A stretch of DNA of 64,000 nucleotides from an uncultured Collinsella sp. (GTDB taxonomy: Bacteria; Actinomycetota; Coriobacteriia; Coriobacteriales; Coriobacteriaceae). Location of the stretch: NCBI GenBank assembly GCA_902496115.1, contig CABUZK010000006.1, forward strand, positions 10,373 to 74,372, read 5' to 3'. Made by a program: the position numbers and the translations under genes. A model generated the notes under the pieces. The model searched no databases. It worked only from the letters and a program-made list of their open reading frames with translations, and was not told where the DNA came from. Shown in pieces: positions 18,311 to 27,798 of the stretch (position 1 is the first letter of the stretch; every line of letters starts with the position of its first letter).

Positions 18311-20671
18311 GTGAGGCTCGATACACTCGAGATTGGAAAGGACGCCGTTGTCGCATCGGTGGCATCGGACGATCAGGCACTCCGACAGCATATTTTGGAC
18401 ATGGGCCTAACGCCGGGCACCGAAGTCACCATGATGAAGTACGCCCCCATGGGCGACCCGCTCGAGATTCGCCTGCGTGGCTACGAGTTGACGCTGCGCA
18501 AGGACGATGCTGCTCGCATCGAGCTCGTGGGCATTCACGACACCGATACGGGTCCGCGCGCTAACGCCGCAATCGGCACGACGGAGCATCCGGCCCTGGG
18601 CGAGGGGACGTATTCGCCCCGCGCGGCAAAGACGGCCGTGCCCGAGGGCGCACCGCTGCATTTTGCCCTCGCCGGCAACCAAAACTGCGGCAAGACCACG
18701 CTGTTCAACCAGCTGACGGGCTCCAACCAGCATGTCGGTAACTTTCCTGGCGTGACGGTCGACCGCAAAGATGGCACCATCCGCAACCACCCCGAGGCAA
18801 GCGTTACCGACCTGCCCGGCATTTATTCTCTGTCGCCGTACACGGGCGAGGAGATCGTAAGCCGCCAGTTTATCCTGGATGAGCACCCCGACGCCATCAT
18901 CGATATCATCGACGCCACCAACATCGAGCGTAACCTTTACCTGACGCTGCAGCTTATGGAGCTCGATCGACCCATGGTCATCGCGCTCAACATGATGGAC
19001 GAGGTGACGGCCAACGGCGGCGCCGTGGACGTCAACCTGCTCGAGAGCCTGCTGGGCGTGCCTGTTGTTCCCATTAGTGCTGCCCGCAACGAGGGCATTG
19101 GCGAGTTGGTGGATCATGCCTTGCACGTGGCGCGGTTCCGCGAGCGCCCCGGCCGCCTGGACTTCTGCGCGCCCGATGGTCCGGACGGCGGCGCGCTGCA
19201 TCGCTGCATTCACGGCATCGCCAACCTTATCGAGGACCATGCCGCGACGGCGCACATTCCCGTGCGTTTTGCGGCGACCAAGCTGGTTGAGGGCGACGAG
19301 CTGGTGACCGAGGCGCTTCACCTGGACCGCAACGAGCTCGACGCCATCGAACACATCATTACCCAGATGGAGGGCGAGGCCGGCACCGACCGCCTGTCCG
19401 CGCTGGCCGATATGCGCTTTAGCTTTATCGGCGACGTGTGCGGGCGCTGTGTTGTCAAGCCGCACGAGAGCCGCGAGCACGTGCGCTCCGTCAAGATCGA
19501 CCGCATCCTGACAGGTCGTTACACAGCCATTCCGGCGTTTCTGGTGATCATGGGCCTTGTTTTTTGGCTGACGTTTGGTGTGATCGGCGCGGCGTTGCAG
19601 GGGCTCATGGAGGACGGCATCGCTGCCATCATCGCCTCGGCCGATGCGGGCCTCAAGGCGTTCGGCACCAACGACGTAGTGCGCTCGCTGGCTGTCGACG
19701 GCGTGCTTACGGGCGTGGGCAGCGTGCTAACCTTCCTGCCGATTATCGTCGTGCTCTTTTTGTTCCTCTCCATTCTGGAGGACTCGGGCTACATGGCGCG
19801 TGTTGCCTTTGTCATGGATAAGGTGCTGCGCCGCTTTGGCCTTTCGGGCCGCAGCTTTGTGCCCATGCTCGTCGGGTTTGGCTGCACCGTGCCGGCTATC
19901 ATGTCGACCCGTACGCTCCCATCCGAGCACGACCGCAAGATGACCGTCATGCTCACGCCGTTCATGAGCTGCTCGGCCAAGCTGCCGGTTTACGGCTTGC
20001 TGTGCGGAGCATTCTTCCCGCAGGCGACGGTCCCCGCCATGGTCTCGCTCTATCTGATCGGTATCGTGGTCGGCTGCATCGCGGCTTTGGTGCTCAACCG
20101 CACGGCATTTAAGGGCGACCCGGTGCCGTTTATCATGGAGCTTCCCAACTACCGCCTGCCGAGTATTAAGACGACGGTGATGCTAGCGTGGGATAAGGCC
20201 AAGGACTTTATTACCAGGGCTTTTACCATTATCTTTGCCGCGACCGTGGTCATCTGGTTCCTTCAGACGTTCGATATCCGCTTTAATGTGGTCGCCGATC
20301 AGTCGCAAAGCCTGCTTGCGGGCCTCGGCAGCATCATTGCGCCGGCGCTGGCGCCGCTCGGTTTTGGCGACTGGCGTGCATCCACGGCGCTCGTTACCGG
20401 ACTTATCGCCAAGGAGAGTGTCATCTCGACCCTCACCGTGCTTTTGGGTGCAACGTCACCCGCGGCGCTGTCGACCATGTTTTCGCCGTTTACCGCCTAC
20501 GTGTTCTTGGTCTTTACGCTGCTGTACCCGCCCTGCGTGGCCGCTATCGGCGCCGTCAAGAGCGAGCTGGGCGTGCGCTACGCCGTTGCCGTGTTCGCGT
20601 TTCAGGTGGCAGTCGCCTGGATCGTGGCGTTTGTCGTGCATTCGGCGGGCATATTGCTGGGGTTGGCTTAG
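18311..20671 (+). CDS. feoB: Ferrous iron transporter, FeoA-FeoB fusion
   Basis: Imports Fe(II) across the membrane. The first 75 residues of this 786-residue protein form a FeoA SH3-like domain (ILDMGLTPGTEV). The FeoB G-domain follows: G1 GNQNCGKTT, G2 GVTVD, G3 DLPG, G4 NMMD and G5 SAARN. The membrane part contains FVPMLVGFGCTVPAIMSTRT and SCSAKLPVY. The start is GTG behind GGGGGAGG. FeoA is usually a separate gene; fusion is seen in several anaerobes. Confidence 0.95.
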   Translation: MRLDTLEIGKDAVVASVASDDQALRQHILDMGLTPGTEVTMMKYAPMGDPLEIRLRGYELTLRKDDAARIELVGIHDTDTGPRANAAIGTTEHPALGEGTYSPRAAKTAVPEGAPLHFALAGNQNCGKTTLFNQLTGSNQHVGNFPGVTVDRKDGTIRNHPEASVTDLPGIYSLSPYTGEEIVSRQFILDEHPDAIIDIIDATNIERNLYLTLQLMELDRPMVIALNMMDEVTANGGAVDVNLLESLLGVPVVPISAARNEGIGELVDHALHVARFRERPGRLDFCAPDGPDGGALHRCIHGIANLIEDHAATAHIPVRFAATKLVEGDELVTEALHLDRNELDAIEHIITQMEGEAGTDRLSALADMRFSFIGDVCGRCVVKPHESREHVRSVKIDRILTGRYTAIPAFLVIMGLVFWLTFGVIGAALQGLMEDGIAAIIASADAGLKAFGTNDVVRSLAVDGVLTGVGSVLTFLPIIVVLFLFLSILEDSGYMARVAFVMDKVLRRFGLSGRSFVPMLVGFGCTVPAIMSTRTLPSEHDRKMTVMLTPFMSCSAKLPVYGLLCGAFFPQATVPAMVSLYLIGIVVGCIAALVLNRTAFKGDPVPFIMELPNYRLPSIKTTVMLAWDKAKDFITRAFTIIFAATVVIWFLQTFDIRFNVVADQSQSLLAGLGSIIAPALAPLGFGDWRASTALVTGLIAKESVISTLTVLLGATSPAALSTMFSPFTAYVFLVFTLLYPPCVAAIGAVKSELGVRYAVAVFAFQVAVAWIVAFVVHSAGILLGLA

Positions 20672-20713
20672 TTATTTATTGACGGCGCAACCTCTGTGTA
20701 TCGAATTGTTTTC

Positions 20714-20746
20714 GGCCCCGCATCTGTTACTGACAGATGCGGGGCC
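20714..20746 (+). terminator. Terminator hairpin after feoB
   Basis: Perfect 14-bp stem GGCCCCGCATCTGT/ACAGATGCGGGGCC. Its right arm overlaps the promoter of the MFS gene, so termination and initiation may interfere. Confidence 0.7.
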
Positions 20747-20759
20747 GTTGCTATATAAT
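20730..20759 (+). promoter_or_regulatory. Promoter of the MFS transporter
   Basis: CTGACA (20730-20735), 18-bp spacer, TATAAT (20754-20759), embedded in the feoB terminator. Confidence 0.6.
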
Positions 20760-20792
20760 CGCCTCCGCTCAAAATGATTGGAGACGTTATAT

Positions 20793-21989
20793 ATGAGTCA
20801 GGCAAGGCAAGACGGCATCACGCTCAGGCAGTGGCTCCCGCTCGTCGGGCTCACCTGCTGTGCGTTCGTGTTCAACACGTCGGAGTTTATGCCCATCGGC
20901 CTTTTGACTGATATCGCCGCGTCGTTCTCGCTCACCGAGGCCCAGGCGGGCATCATGATCTCGGTCTATGCCTGGGGCGTCATGCTGCTGTCGCTGCCGC
21001 TCATGATGTTCGCTTCGCGTTTCGAGTTCAAGCGGATGCTGCTGGGCGTGCTGGCCGTGTTCTCGCTCGGTCAGTTCCTGTCCGCTGTGGCGCCGACCTA
21101 TCCCATCCTGGTCTGCGCGCGCCTGGTGGTCGCTTGCGCACATGCCGTGTTCTGGTCAGTCGCCTCGATTATGGCCTCGCGCCTGGTTGACACGCGCCAC
21201 GGCGCGCTCGCCATCAGCATGATCGCTACGGGCTCGTCCATCGCGCAGATCTTTGGCCTGCCTCTCGGTCGCGCCATTGGCTTGGCCGTGGGCTGGCGCA
21301 TGACGTTTGCCGTGGTCGGGGGCCTCTCAGCCATCGCGGTCGTCTACCAGGCAGCGGTGTTCCCGGCCATGCCGGCGGGTGAGCGCTTTACCGTCAAACA
21401 GCTGCCCGAGCTGCTCAAGAACCCGCTCCTCATCGCGCTCTACGCAGTCACGGTCTTCATGGCGACCGGCTATTACGCAAGCTACAGCTATATCGAGCCC
21501 TTCCTGGCGCAGGTCGCGCACGTCGATGCGGGCGCCATCACCATGACGCTGACGGCGTTTGGCTGCTCTGGTCTGCTCGGAAGCTGGCTGTTTGGCCGCC
21601 TGTTCGATGGGCATCGCTTCCCGTTCCTTGCTATCACGCTTTCCGGCGTGCCGGTGGCTCTGCTGCTCATGGGGCCGGCCGCATCGTCGCTCGTGACAGT
21701 GCTTGCCGTCTGCGCACTGTGGGGTTGCTGCGCCACGGCCTTTAACGTGGCGTTTCAGGCCGAGCTCATCAAGCACACGCCGGCGGATTCGTCGGCCGTC
21801 GCCATGTCGATCTTCTCGGGCCTGTTTAACCTCGGTATTGGCACGGGCACCGCAATCGGCGGCGCCGTGGTTTCGGGTCCCGGTATCGCCTGGATCGGCT
21901 GCGCAGGTGGCGCAATCGCCGTCGTGGGCGTCATCCTCGCTATCACGGTGCTATTCCCGGCCATACGCCGCGCAAAGCCCGTCGCCTAA
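20793..21989 (+). CDS. MFS efflux transporter (SotB/arabinose-efflux type)
   Basis: A 398-residue protein with 12 predicted membrane segments, starting with VFNTSEFMPIGLLTDIA, the typical beginning of sugar/drug efflux permeases such as SotB and AraJ. The ATG at 20793 has GGAG 9 bp upstream and is preferred to a TTG at 20778. Export substrate is unknown. The gene has its own promoter and ends just before a 20-bp-arm hairpin. Confidence 0.85.
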   Translation: MSQARQDGITLRQWLPLVGLTCCAFVFNTSEFMPIGLLTDIAASFSLTEAQAGIMISVYAWGVMLLSLPLMMFASRFEFKRMLLGVLAVFSLGQFLSAVAPTYPILVCARLVVACAHAVFWSVASIMASRLVDTRHGALAISMIATGSSIAQIFGLPLGRAIGLAVGWRMTFAVVGGLSAIAVVYQAAVFPAMPAGERFTVKQLPELLKNPLLIALYAVTVFMATGYYASYSYIEPFLAQVAHVDAGAITMTLTAFGCSGLLGSWLFGRLFDGHRFPFLAITLSGVPVALLLMGPAASSLVTVLAVCALWGCCATAFNVAFQAELIKHTPADSSAVAMSIFSGLFNLGIGTGTAIGGAVVSGPGIAWIGCAGGAIAVVGVILAITVLFPAIRRAKPVA

Positions 21990-22006
21990 TCACGCCCCCT
22001 CATCAG

Positions 22007-22069
22007 TTGCGGTGGAATAGTTCCTGTTTAAGGCCTCTGAAGGCCCAAGCAGGAACTATTCCACCGCAA
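22007..22069. repeat. Perfect inverted repeat, 20-bp arms
   Basis: TTGCGGTGGAATAGTTCCTG and its exact complement around a 23-base centre that itself contains GGCC/GGCC. It begins 18 bp after the MFS stop and is followed by ATTTATTTTG, so it may act as a terminator. The sequence is unrelated to repeat families A and B. Confidence 0.75.
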
Positions 22070-22142
22070 TTTATTTTGGGGAAGAGGATACAAGCCGGGC
22101 ATACAATGGATGTCGTTGTGTTGAGCTTACCGGGAGGTTGCT

Positions 22143-23519
22143 ATGTGGGCATTCGAGACGACGTTCTATCAGATCTATCCGCTGGGCTTTTGCGGAGCTC
22201 CGCGCGAAAACGCCGCCCCCGTTGCCGAGGATGAACTATCCCAAACTGTCGTCGCCGTGCCTAACCCCGATGCCCCCATTATGAAAATTGCCCAATGGGC
22301 CGACTATCTGCAGGAACTCGGCGTTGGCGCCGTGCTCATCAACCCGCCGCTCGAGTCTGATAGCCACGGTTACGACACGCGCAGCCTGCGCCATATCGAC
22401 CGCCGCCTGGGTGGGGATGCCGACTTTGCCGCCGTGTGCGAGACGCTGCATGCCCATGGCATCCGTGTGGTGCTCGACGCCGTCTTCAACCACGTCGGTC
22501 GCGGCTTTTGGGCCTTCCGCGATGTGCAGGAGCGCAAGTGGGACTCGCCCTACAAGGACTGGTTTCACATCAGTTTTGATGGCGACTCTTGCTACGGCGA
22601 CGGCTTTTGGTACGAGGGTTGGGAAGGCCATTTTGAGCTCGTGAAGCTCAACTTGCAAAACCCTGCCGTGGTCGATTACCTGCTCGAGTCCGTGCGCCGT
22701 TGGGCCGATGTTTTTGGCATCGACGGTCTGCGTTTGGACGTTGCCTATATGCTCGACCGTGACTTCATGCGCCGCTTACACGTCTTTACTCGTGAGCTCA
22801 AGCCCGACTTTGTGCTCATCGGCGAGACGCTCCACGGCGACTACAATCAGATCGTCAACGACGAGATGCTCGACTCGTGCACTAATTACGAGTGCTACAA
22901 GGGCCTGTATTCCAGCTTTAACTCGGTCAACATGTTCGAGATCGCCCATTCGCTGCACCGCCAGTTTGGCGGTGACCCCTGGTGCATCTACCGCGGCAAA
23001 CATCTGCTGTCGTTTGTCGACAACCACGATGTGCCGCGCCTGGCAAGTATCCTCACCGACAAGTCGTGTCTGCGTCCCGCCTACGGCATGCTCTTTGGCA
23101 TGCCGGGCATCCCGTGCGTCTACTATGGCAGCGAGTGGGGAATTGCCGGCGAAAAGGGTGGCCCCGATGGCGACTGGGCGCTGCGACCTGCGCTCAATGA
23201 GCCTGCGCCCAACGAGCTGACGGCCTTCATCAAGCAGCTCGCGCACCTGCGCTCGGCCGACGATGCGGCGGCCCGTGCTCTCAACTACGGCGCGTACCGC
23301 TACGTGGTGATCCAGAATAAGCAGCTGTTGTTCGAGCGCGCTTGCGACGGCGCGACGGTGCTCGTGGCGGTTAATGCCGTGAACGAGCCCTATACCTTTG
23401 GAGCCGGCGAACTCAACGGCTCCTTCGTCGATTTGCTCGCCGACGGTGTGCTCACGGTCGAGCTGACGGGTACCCTCGAGCTTGCGCCCTATGAGGTGCG
23501 TTATCTGCTGAGGGCCTAG
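22143..23519 (+). CDS. GH13 alpha-amylase family glycosidase
   Basis: A 458-residue cytoplasmic enzyme acting on alpha-glucans or maltodextrins. The four conserved regions are DAVFNH, GLRLDVAYM (nucleophile Asp), GETLHGD (acid/base Glu) and FVDNHD. There is no signal peptide, so it probably hydrolyses imported oligosaccharides, like neopullulanases or maltodextrin glucosidases. A GGGAGG site precedes the ATG. The DNA glycosylase gene starts 4 bp after its stop. Confidence 0.88.
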   Translation: MWAFETTFYQIYPLGFCGAPRENAAPVAEDELSQTVVAVPNPDAPIMKIAQWADYLQELGVGAVLINPPLESDSHGYDTRSLRHIDRRLGGDADFAAVCETLHAHGIRVVLDAVFNHVGRGFWAFRDVQERKWDSPYKDWFHISFDGDSCYGDGFWYEGWEGHFELVKLNLQNPAVVDYLLESVRRWADVFGIDGLRLDVAYMLDRDFMRRLHVFTRELKPDFVLIGETLHGDYNQIVNDEMLDSCTNYECYKGLYSSFNSVNMFEIAHSLHRQFGGDPWCIYRGKHLLSFVDNHDVPRLASILTDKSCLRPAYGMLFGMPGIPCVYYGSEWGIAGEKGGPDGDWALRPALNEPAPNELTAFIKQLAHLRSADDAAARALNYGAYRYVVIQNKQLLFERACDGATVLVAVNAVNEPYTFGAGELNGSFVDLLADGVLTVELTGTLELAPYEVRYLLRA

Positions 23520-23522
23520 CTC

Positions 23523-24086
23523 GTGGCGACGCCGGACGAGGACTATCAACATATTGAGCATGGGTTTGAGCCCGTGTTCGACCAGCATTCGCGCGTTTTG
23601 GTGCTCGGGTCGTTTCCCTCGGTGCTTTCGCGCGCCAATGCCTTTTATTACGGCAACCCTCAGAATCGCTTTTGGCGCGTGATGGCCGCGTGCCTCGGTG
23701 TGCCCGTGCCGCCCAACGAGGGCGGCCCTTTGGCAAGCGGTAAGCCTGCGACGCTCGATGCCTCCATTGCCGTCAAGCGCTCCATGCTGCTGAACGGCGG
23801 CGTGGCCCTGTGGGATGTGATCGAGAGCTGCGACATTAAGGGCTCGAGTGACGCGAGCATTAAAAACGTTGTGCCGGCACATATCGAGTGCATTACCGGC
23901 GCAGCTCCTATCGAGCAGGTGATATGCAACGGAGGTACAGCGGGGCGCCTCTATAAGCGCTATCTACAGGAGCGGACAGGCCTGCCCGCTGTCGTATTGC
24001 CGTCAACTAGTCCCGCTAACGCGGCTTGGCGTCTGGAGCGTCTTGTTGAGCGTTGGCACGAAGCCGTTGACTGGGCTGTTATTTAA
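23523..24086 (+). CDS. DNA-deoxyinosine/uracil glycosylase (UDG superfamily)
   Basis: A 187-residue base-excision repair enzyme. It has LVLGSFPS near the start, FYYGNPQNRFW (about residues 40-50) and the C-terminal LPSTSPANA. These are the two active-site motifs of family 6 hypoxanthine-DNA glycosylases. The GTG start lies 4 bp after the glucosidase stop, so the two are co-transcribed. Confidence 0.85.
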   Translation: MATPDEDYQHIEHGFEPVFDQHSRVLVLGSFPSVLSRANAFYYGNPQNRFWRVMAACLGVPVPPNEGGPLASGKPATLDASIAVKRSMLLNGGVALWDVIESCDIKGSSDASIKNVVPAHIECITGAAPIEQVICNGGTAGRLYKRYLQERTGLPAVVLPSTSPANAAWRLERLVERWHEAVDWAVI

Positions 24087-24087
24087 T

Positions 24088-24750
24088 TTAGATTTTTGTT
24101 TGAGCGTGGGCGCCCAGACGTTTCAGAACGCCTCGCCAGATCGGCGCGGGCACGGCTGGCTCGGCGCAAACCATGCCGTCGGCGTCGACGTTGGCGGCAT
24201 TGCCGCCGCCAAGTCGCTGTGCATGCTCGACGGAGCAGCCCATGCGAACGGCGCCTACGAGCTTGTCCATCGCTTCGGAAAATGGCCGGCGCAAGAGGCC
24301 CATACGCGGGGAGTGGCGAAGCGCCGCAATACCGCTGCCGGCACAGACGACAACGCCGCCACACCACAATTGGTCATGGCGCTCACATGTCTTGTGCAGA
24401 CGAACGGCGGTTCCGCGCGCCTGCTCAGCGCCCTCCTGTGCGGCTCGAATCGCGGCATAGACACGCGTTCCCGTGCCGCCAAAGCGCTCAAGCGCCTGCT
24501 CGATACCTGTCAGCGTCTCATCGTCAGCCACATCTTCAATGGCCAGCACGATGCCATCGGCAACGCTGCCGGCATCATCCGTCTCCAAATCAACCGGGCG
24601 GGGGAGCGTGGTGCCAGAAAGCTGAGCATAGACAGCGATGGCATCCTGCAGGTCCCAGAGCAAAAACTCAAGATCGGCGCTATCGGGAATGCTGATATAC
24701 GCAATGGTTCGCAACGTTTTTGGTACATCGCCGCGCGCGATCGTCTCCAT
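24088..24750 (-). CDS. Conserved hypothetical protein, possibly flavodoxin-like
   Basis: A 220-residue soluble protein I do not recognise with certainty. The middle (WCGGVVVCAGSG) and the following PRMGLLRRPFSEAMDKLVGA recall the glycine-rich strand-turn of NADPH-dependent FMN reductases, but no flavin motif is complete. It converges on the DNA glycosylase gene with one base between the stops. Confidence 0.5.
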   Translation of the reverse strand: METIARGDVPKTLRTIAYISIPDSADLEFLLWDLQDAIAVYAQLSGTTLPRPVDLETDDAGSVADGIVLAIEDVADDETLTGIEQALERFGGTGTRVYAAIRAAQEGAEQARGTAVRLHKTCERHDQLWCGGVVVCAGSGIAALRHSPRMGLLRRPFSEAMDKLVGAVRMGCSVEHAQRLGGGNAANVDADGMVCAEPAVPAPIWRGVLKRLGAHAQTKI

Positions 24751-24843
24751 GCCGCCTCCTTTCCGGTTGGTTTCCGTTTAGGTTACACCGTCTGACGGCG
24801 CCCCGCCGCGCTATCCTAGTGCAACCCTTACGAAAGGAACGCC

Positions 24844-25980
24844 ATGCGTCTGCCCATGAACACCTCGCTTGCCACGCTCAAGCCCTCCGGCATCCGTCGG
24901 ATTAACGCGCTCGCTGCCCAGTACCCAGGATGCATTGCGCTCGCGCTCGGCGAGCCCGATTTTTCCACGCCCGATATGATTAGCGCCGAGGTGACTGCCG
25001 CACTGGACCGCGGTGACACGCACTATCCGCCCAACAACGGTCGCCCCGCCCTGCGTGATGCACTGTCCAAATATATGGATGACGCGGGCCTTACGTTTTC
25101 GGCCGACGAGGTCATCCTAACCGACGGCGCGACCGAGGCCCTGTCGGCAACATTCATGGCTATGCTCAACCCCGGCGACGAGGTCATTATCCCCACGCCG
25201 GCCTTTGGCCTGTACGAGAGCATCGTCGTGGCCAATCACGCCAAAGCGGTCTTTTTGGATACAGAGCCTGCGCAATTCCAGATTGATGAGGAGGCGCTTC
25301 GTGCCTGTGTGACGCCGGCGACTAAGGCCATCGTCATCTGCTCGCCCAACAATCCCACGGGTTGCATCCTCGACGCGGCATCGCTCGACGCCGTGGCACA
25401 CGTGGCGGAGCAGGCGGGCATCTACGTGGTCTGCGACGACGTATATAACCGCCTGGTCTACGTGGACGGCTACGAGCGATTTGCCCAGCGCCACCCGGAG
25501 CTACGCGAGCAGACGGTGGTCATCGAGAGCTTCTCCAAGCCCTGGGCCATGACCGGCTGGCGTTTAGGTTGGCTCGCAGCGGCAACCCCCGTCATCGCCG
25601 AGATCGCAAAGGCCCACCAATACCTAGTATCGAGCGCCGTCTCCTTTGAGATGGACGCCGCAGCCCGAGCCCTGACCGTCGACCCAACCCCCATGCTCAA
25701 AGTCTACCGAGCCCGTCGCGAACGCGTGCTCGCAGCCTTAAACGCCATGGGCCTCGACGTAGTGGAACCAGCCGGCGCCTTCTACGCCTTCCCCAGCATC
25801 AAACAATTCGGCCTAACAAGCGAAGACTTCTGCATCAAAGCCATCAAAGAGGCAAACGTAGCCCTAGTCCCGGGCGACTGTTTCGGCACCGAAGGCCACA
25901 TCCGCCTAAGCTACTGCGTCTCCGACCAAGATCTGGACGAAGGCCTCCGCCGCCTGTCCACCTTCATTTCAACCCTATAG
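24844..25980 (+). CDS. Class I/II pyridoxal-phosphate aminotransferase
   Basis: A 378-residue aminotransferase of the aspartate/aromatic type. It shows LGEPDFSTP near the start, the Asn of SPNNPTG, an Asp/Tyr pair in CDDVYNRL and the PLP lysine in SFSKPWAMTGWRLGW. The preferred amino acid is unknown. AAAGGA precedes the ATG. The last third of the gene has strikingly C/A-rich, G-poor third positions compared with the first part (see findings). Confidence 0.9.
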   Translation: MRLPMNTSLATLKPSGIRRINALAAQYPGCIALALGEPDFSTPDMISAEVTAALDRGDTHYPPNNGRPALRDALSKYMDDAGLTFSADEVILTDGATEALSATFMAMLNPGDEVIIPTPAFGLYESIVVANHAKAVFLDTEPAQFQIDEEALRACVTPATKAIVICSPNNPTGCILDAASLDAVAHVAEQAGIYVVCDDVYNRLVYVDGYERFAQRHPELREQTVVIESFSKPWAMTGWRLGWLAAATPVIAEIAKAHQYLVSSAVSFEMDAAARALTVDPTPMLKVYRARRERVLAALNAMGLDVVEPAGAFYAFPSIKQFGLTSEDFCIKAIKEANVALVPGDCFGTEGHIRLSYCVSDQDLDEGLRRLSTFISTL

Positions 25981-26040
25981 CCCAACGGGACGCAACACAT
26001 CAGCCCACTGACCCAAGCATTATGAGTGGGGCGCGCCGGC

Positions 26041-26241
26041 CAACGGACACGAGGATTCGCAGCAAAGGCAACGTAGCTCCGGCCGGGAGGGGCAGGGCGA
26101 GTTTTCCGTAGATTCCGCACGAGCCGAAGGCCACTTAATGTGGCCTTCGTGCGAGCCAGGACTTGACCGAGCGGAAAACTCGCCCTGCCCCTCCCGGCCG
26201 GAGCGTATGCAGGGTTTGTGTACGAATCCTCGCGCCCGTTG
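26041..26241 (+). repeat. Long hairpin element, copy 1, upstream of rplJ
   Basis: A near-200-bp inverted repeat. Arms of about 33 bp (26076-26109 and 26171-26204) are perfectly complementary, and outer arms CAACGG..CGAGGATTCG pair again at the edges. The centre holds the core shared with copies at 39053 and 44817: TTCCGCACG, a hairpin closed by CAC-TTAAT-GTG, and CAGGACT. Its right edge abuts the rplJ promoter. Confidence 0.8.
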
Positions 26242-26267
26242 ACCGACGCCGGGGTCCCCGCCATAAT
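26239..26267 (+). promoter_or_regulatory. Promoter of rplJ-rplL
   Basis: TTGACC (26239-26244), 17-bp spacer, CATAAT (26262-26267). Confidence 0.7.
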
Positions 26268-26287
26268 ACTTTCGGTTCACGCACGAA

Positions 26288-26365
26288 TCCGCTGCCAGAG
26301 ACAGCCGGTGCAAACGGGCATTGCCCGCGAGCTTAATGGGATATCCCGCCAGCCGAGGTGGTCGA
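26288..26365 (+). promoter_or_regulatory. L10 leader (ribosomal protein L10/L12 autoregulatory RNA)
   Basis: The 5' leader of rplJ contains AGAGACAGCCGGTG, a GGGC/GCCC hairpin, GCTTAATGGGA and CAGCCGAGGT, the order of conserved elements in bacterial L10 leaders. L10(L12)4 binding to this RNA represses rplJL. Here a terminator follows directly, suggesting control by attenuation. Confidence 0.75.
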
Positions 26366-26381
26366 GTAGATATGTCTTCTC

Positions 26382-26418
26382 GCCCCCGTCGCTCATGCAG
26401 CGCGGGGGCTTTCTTTTT
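26382..26418 (+). terminator. Attenuator terminator in the rplJ leader
   Basis: Stem GCCCCCG/CGGGGGC with a second inner CGC/GCG, followed by TTTCTTTTT, 66 bp before the rplJ ATG. Confidence 0.75.
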
Positions 26419-26483
26419 GGACATGCCCCCGTCACGTCCTTGTGGCGGACCGTGCCCGGAAAGAATTCGAGGAGGTGTAATTC

Positions 26484-27005
26484 ATGCCCCAGCAGTACAA
26501 AATCGACAAGGTTGCAGAGATTGAGTCCCGTATCGCCGAGAACGCCGGTCTGTTCGTCGTCAACTACAACGGTCTGACGGTTAAGCAGGCTCAGGAGCTG
26601 CGTCATCAGCTTCGCGAGTGCGGCGCCGAGATGAAGGTCTACAAGAACAACCTGGTCAAGATCGCTCTCAAGAACCAGGAGCAGCCCGAGCTCGACGAGA
26701 TCCTCGCCGGCCCCGTCGCTTATGTGTTCTACGAGACCGAGCCGGTCGAGGCCGCTAAGACCCTTAAGGACTTCTCCGCTAAGTCCAAGGGCGTCCTTGA
26801 GATCAAGGGCGGTATCTCCGACGGCAAGGCCGTTTCCGCTGATGATGTTAAGGCTATCGCCGAGCTGCCCACCAAGGACCAGCTTCTCGGCCAGATTGCC
26901 GGTCTCATCTCCGGTTTCGCTCGCGACATCGCTGTCTGCGTCAACGGCGTTTCCTCTGGTCTCGCTCGTTCGATCCAGCAGGTCTCCGAGCAGAAGGCAG
27001 CCTAG
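26484..27005 (+). CDS. rplJ: 50S ribosomal protein L10
   Basis: Base of the L7/L12 stalk. The 173-residue protein starts MPQQYKIDKVAEIESRIAEN and contains FVVNYNGLTVKQAQELR, the L10 rRNA-binding region. Its C-terminal helix for L12 dimers is intact. AGGAGG lies 8 bp before the ATG. It is controlled by the leader and attenuator just upstream. Confidence 0.97.
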   Translation: MPQQYKIDKVAEIESRIAENAGLFVVNYNGLTVKQAQELRHQLRECGAEMKVYKNNLVKIALKNQEQPELDEILAGPVAYVFYETEPVEAAKTLKDFSAKSKGVLEIKGGISDGKAVSADDVKAIAELPTKDQLLGQIAGLISGFARDIAVCVNGVSSGLARSIQQVSEQKAA

Positions 27006-27107
27006 TCGCTGTTTTCACCCGCGGCGGCAACGCCGCACCCCTGGCGCATTCGCGCCGTGTTTTAACTGATCTCCGTGCACAGACACGGAAACCGAAAGGA
27101 CTTAGAA

Positions 27108-27485
27108 ATGGCTAAGCTTACCACCGATGAGATCATCGATGCTCTTAAGGAAATGACCCTTCTCGAGGCTTCCGAGCTCGTTAAGGCTATCGAGGACACC
27201 TTCGGCGTTTCCGCCGCTGCTCCTGCCGCTGTTGTCGCCGCTCCCGCTGCTGGCGCTGCTGAGGCCGAGGAGAAGACCGAGTTTGACGTCGTGCTCGAGG
27301 GCTTCGGCGACAACAAGATCCAGGTCATCAAGGCCGTCCGTGAGCTCACCAACCTTGGCCTGAAGGAGGCCAAGGAGGTCGTCGAGGGCGCTCCCAAGGC
27401 TGTTCTCGAGGGTGCCAAGAAGGAGGACGCCGAGGCTGCCAAGGAGAAGCTCGAGGCTGCTGGCGCTGCTGTCACCCTCAAGTAA
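27108..27485 (+). CDS. rplL: 50S ribosomal protein L7/L12
   Basis: A 125-residue stalk protein that recruits translation GTPases. It has an N-terminal dimerisation helix, an Ala-rich hinge (about residues 36-55) and the C-terminal domain with [20 protein letters not shown]. The ATG at 27108 follows GAAAGGA. The 102-bp gap after rplJ contains small GC hairpins. Confidence 0.97.
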   Translation: MAKLTTDEIIDALKEMTLLEASELVKAIEDTFGVSAAAPAAVVAAPAAGAAEAEEKTEFDVVLEGFGDNKIQVIKAVRELTNLGLKEAKEVVEGAPKAVLEGAKKEDAEAAKEKLEAAGAAVTLK

Positions 27486-27512
27486 TCAGGCTTTCTCGCC
27501 AGATTTCTTTGC

Positions 27513-27546
27513 AGACGGGGTTCGCATTGCGAGCCCCGTCTTTTTC
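27513..27546 (+). terminator. Intrinsic terminator after rplL
   Basis: AGACGGGG/CCCCGTCT stem followed by TTTTT. It separates rplJL from galU and rpoBC. Confidence 0.9.
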
Positions 27547-27798
27547 GTTTTGATCCCTCTATTTTGTTGGCTCGGCATACAAATTGCTGCCGCTTGCGGT
27601 GCTTTGGGGTCGCTACCGTTGGGCGATAAAATTGCACCATTCGAGCAATAATTTGCGTTGACCTGCTGAAGAATGGCGCTTGCCTACATTAACGTTAATT
27701 AACGGCGGTAAGATAAACCGGTATCGCAATTTGGTCTGCGGCCGCCGTGCCGCACGCACAGGGCGCATCCTGCGCCTGCGAAAGGATCCCTGAATACT

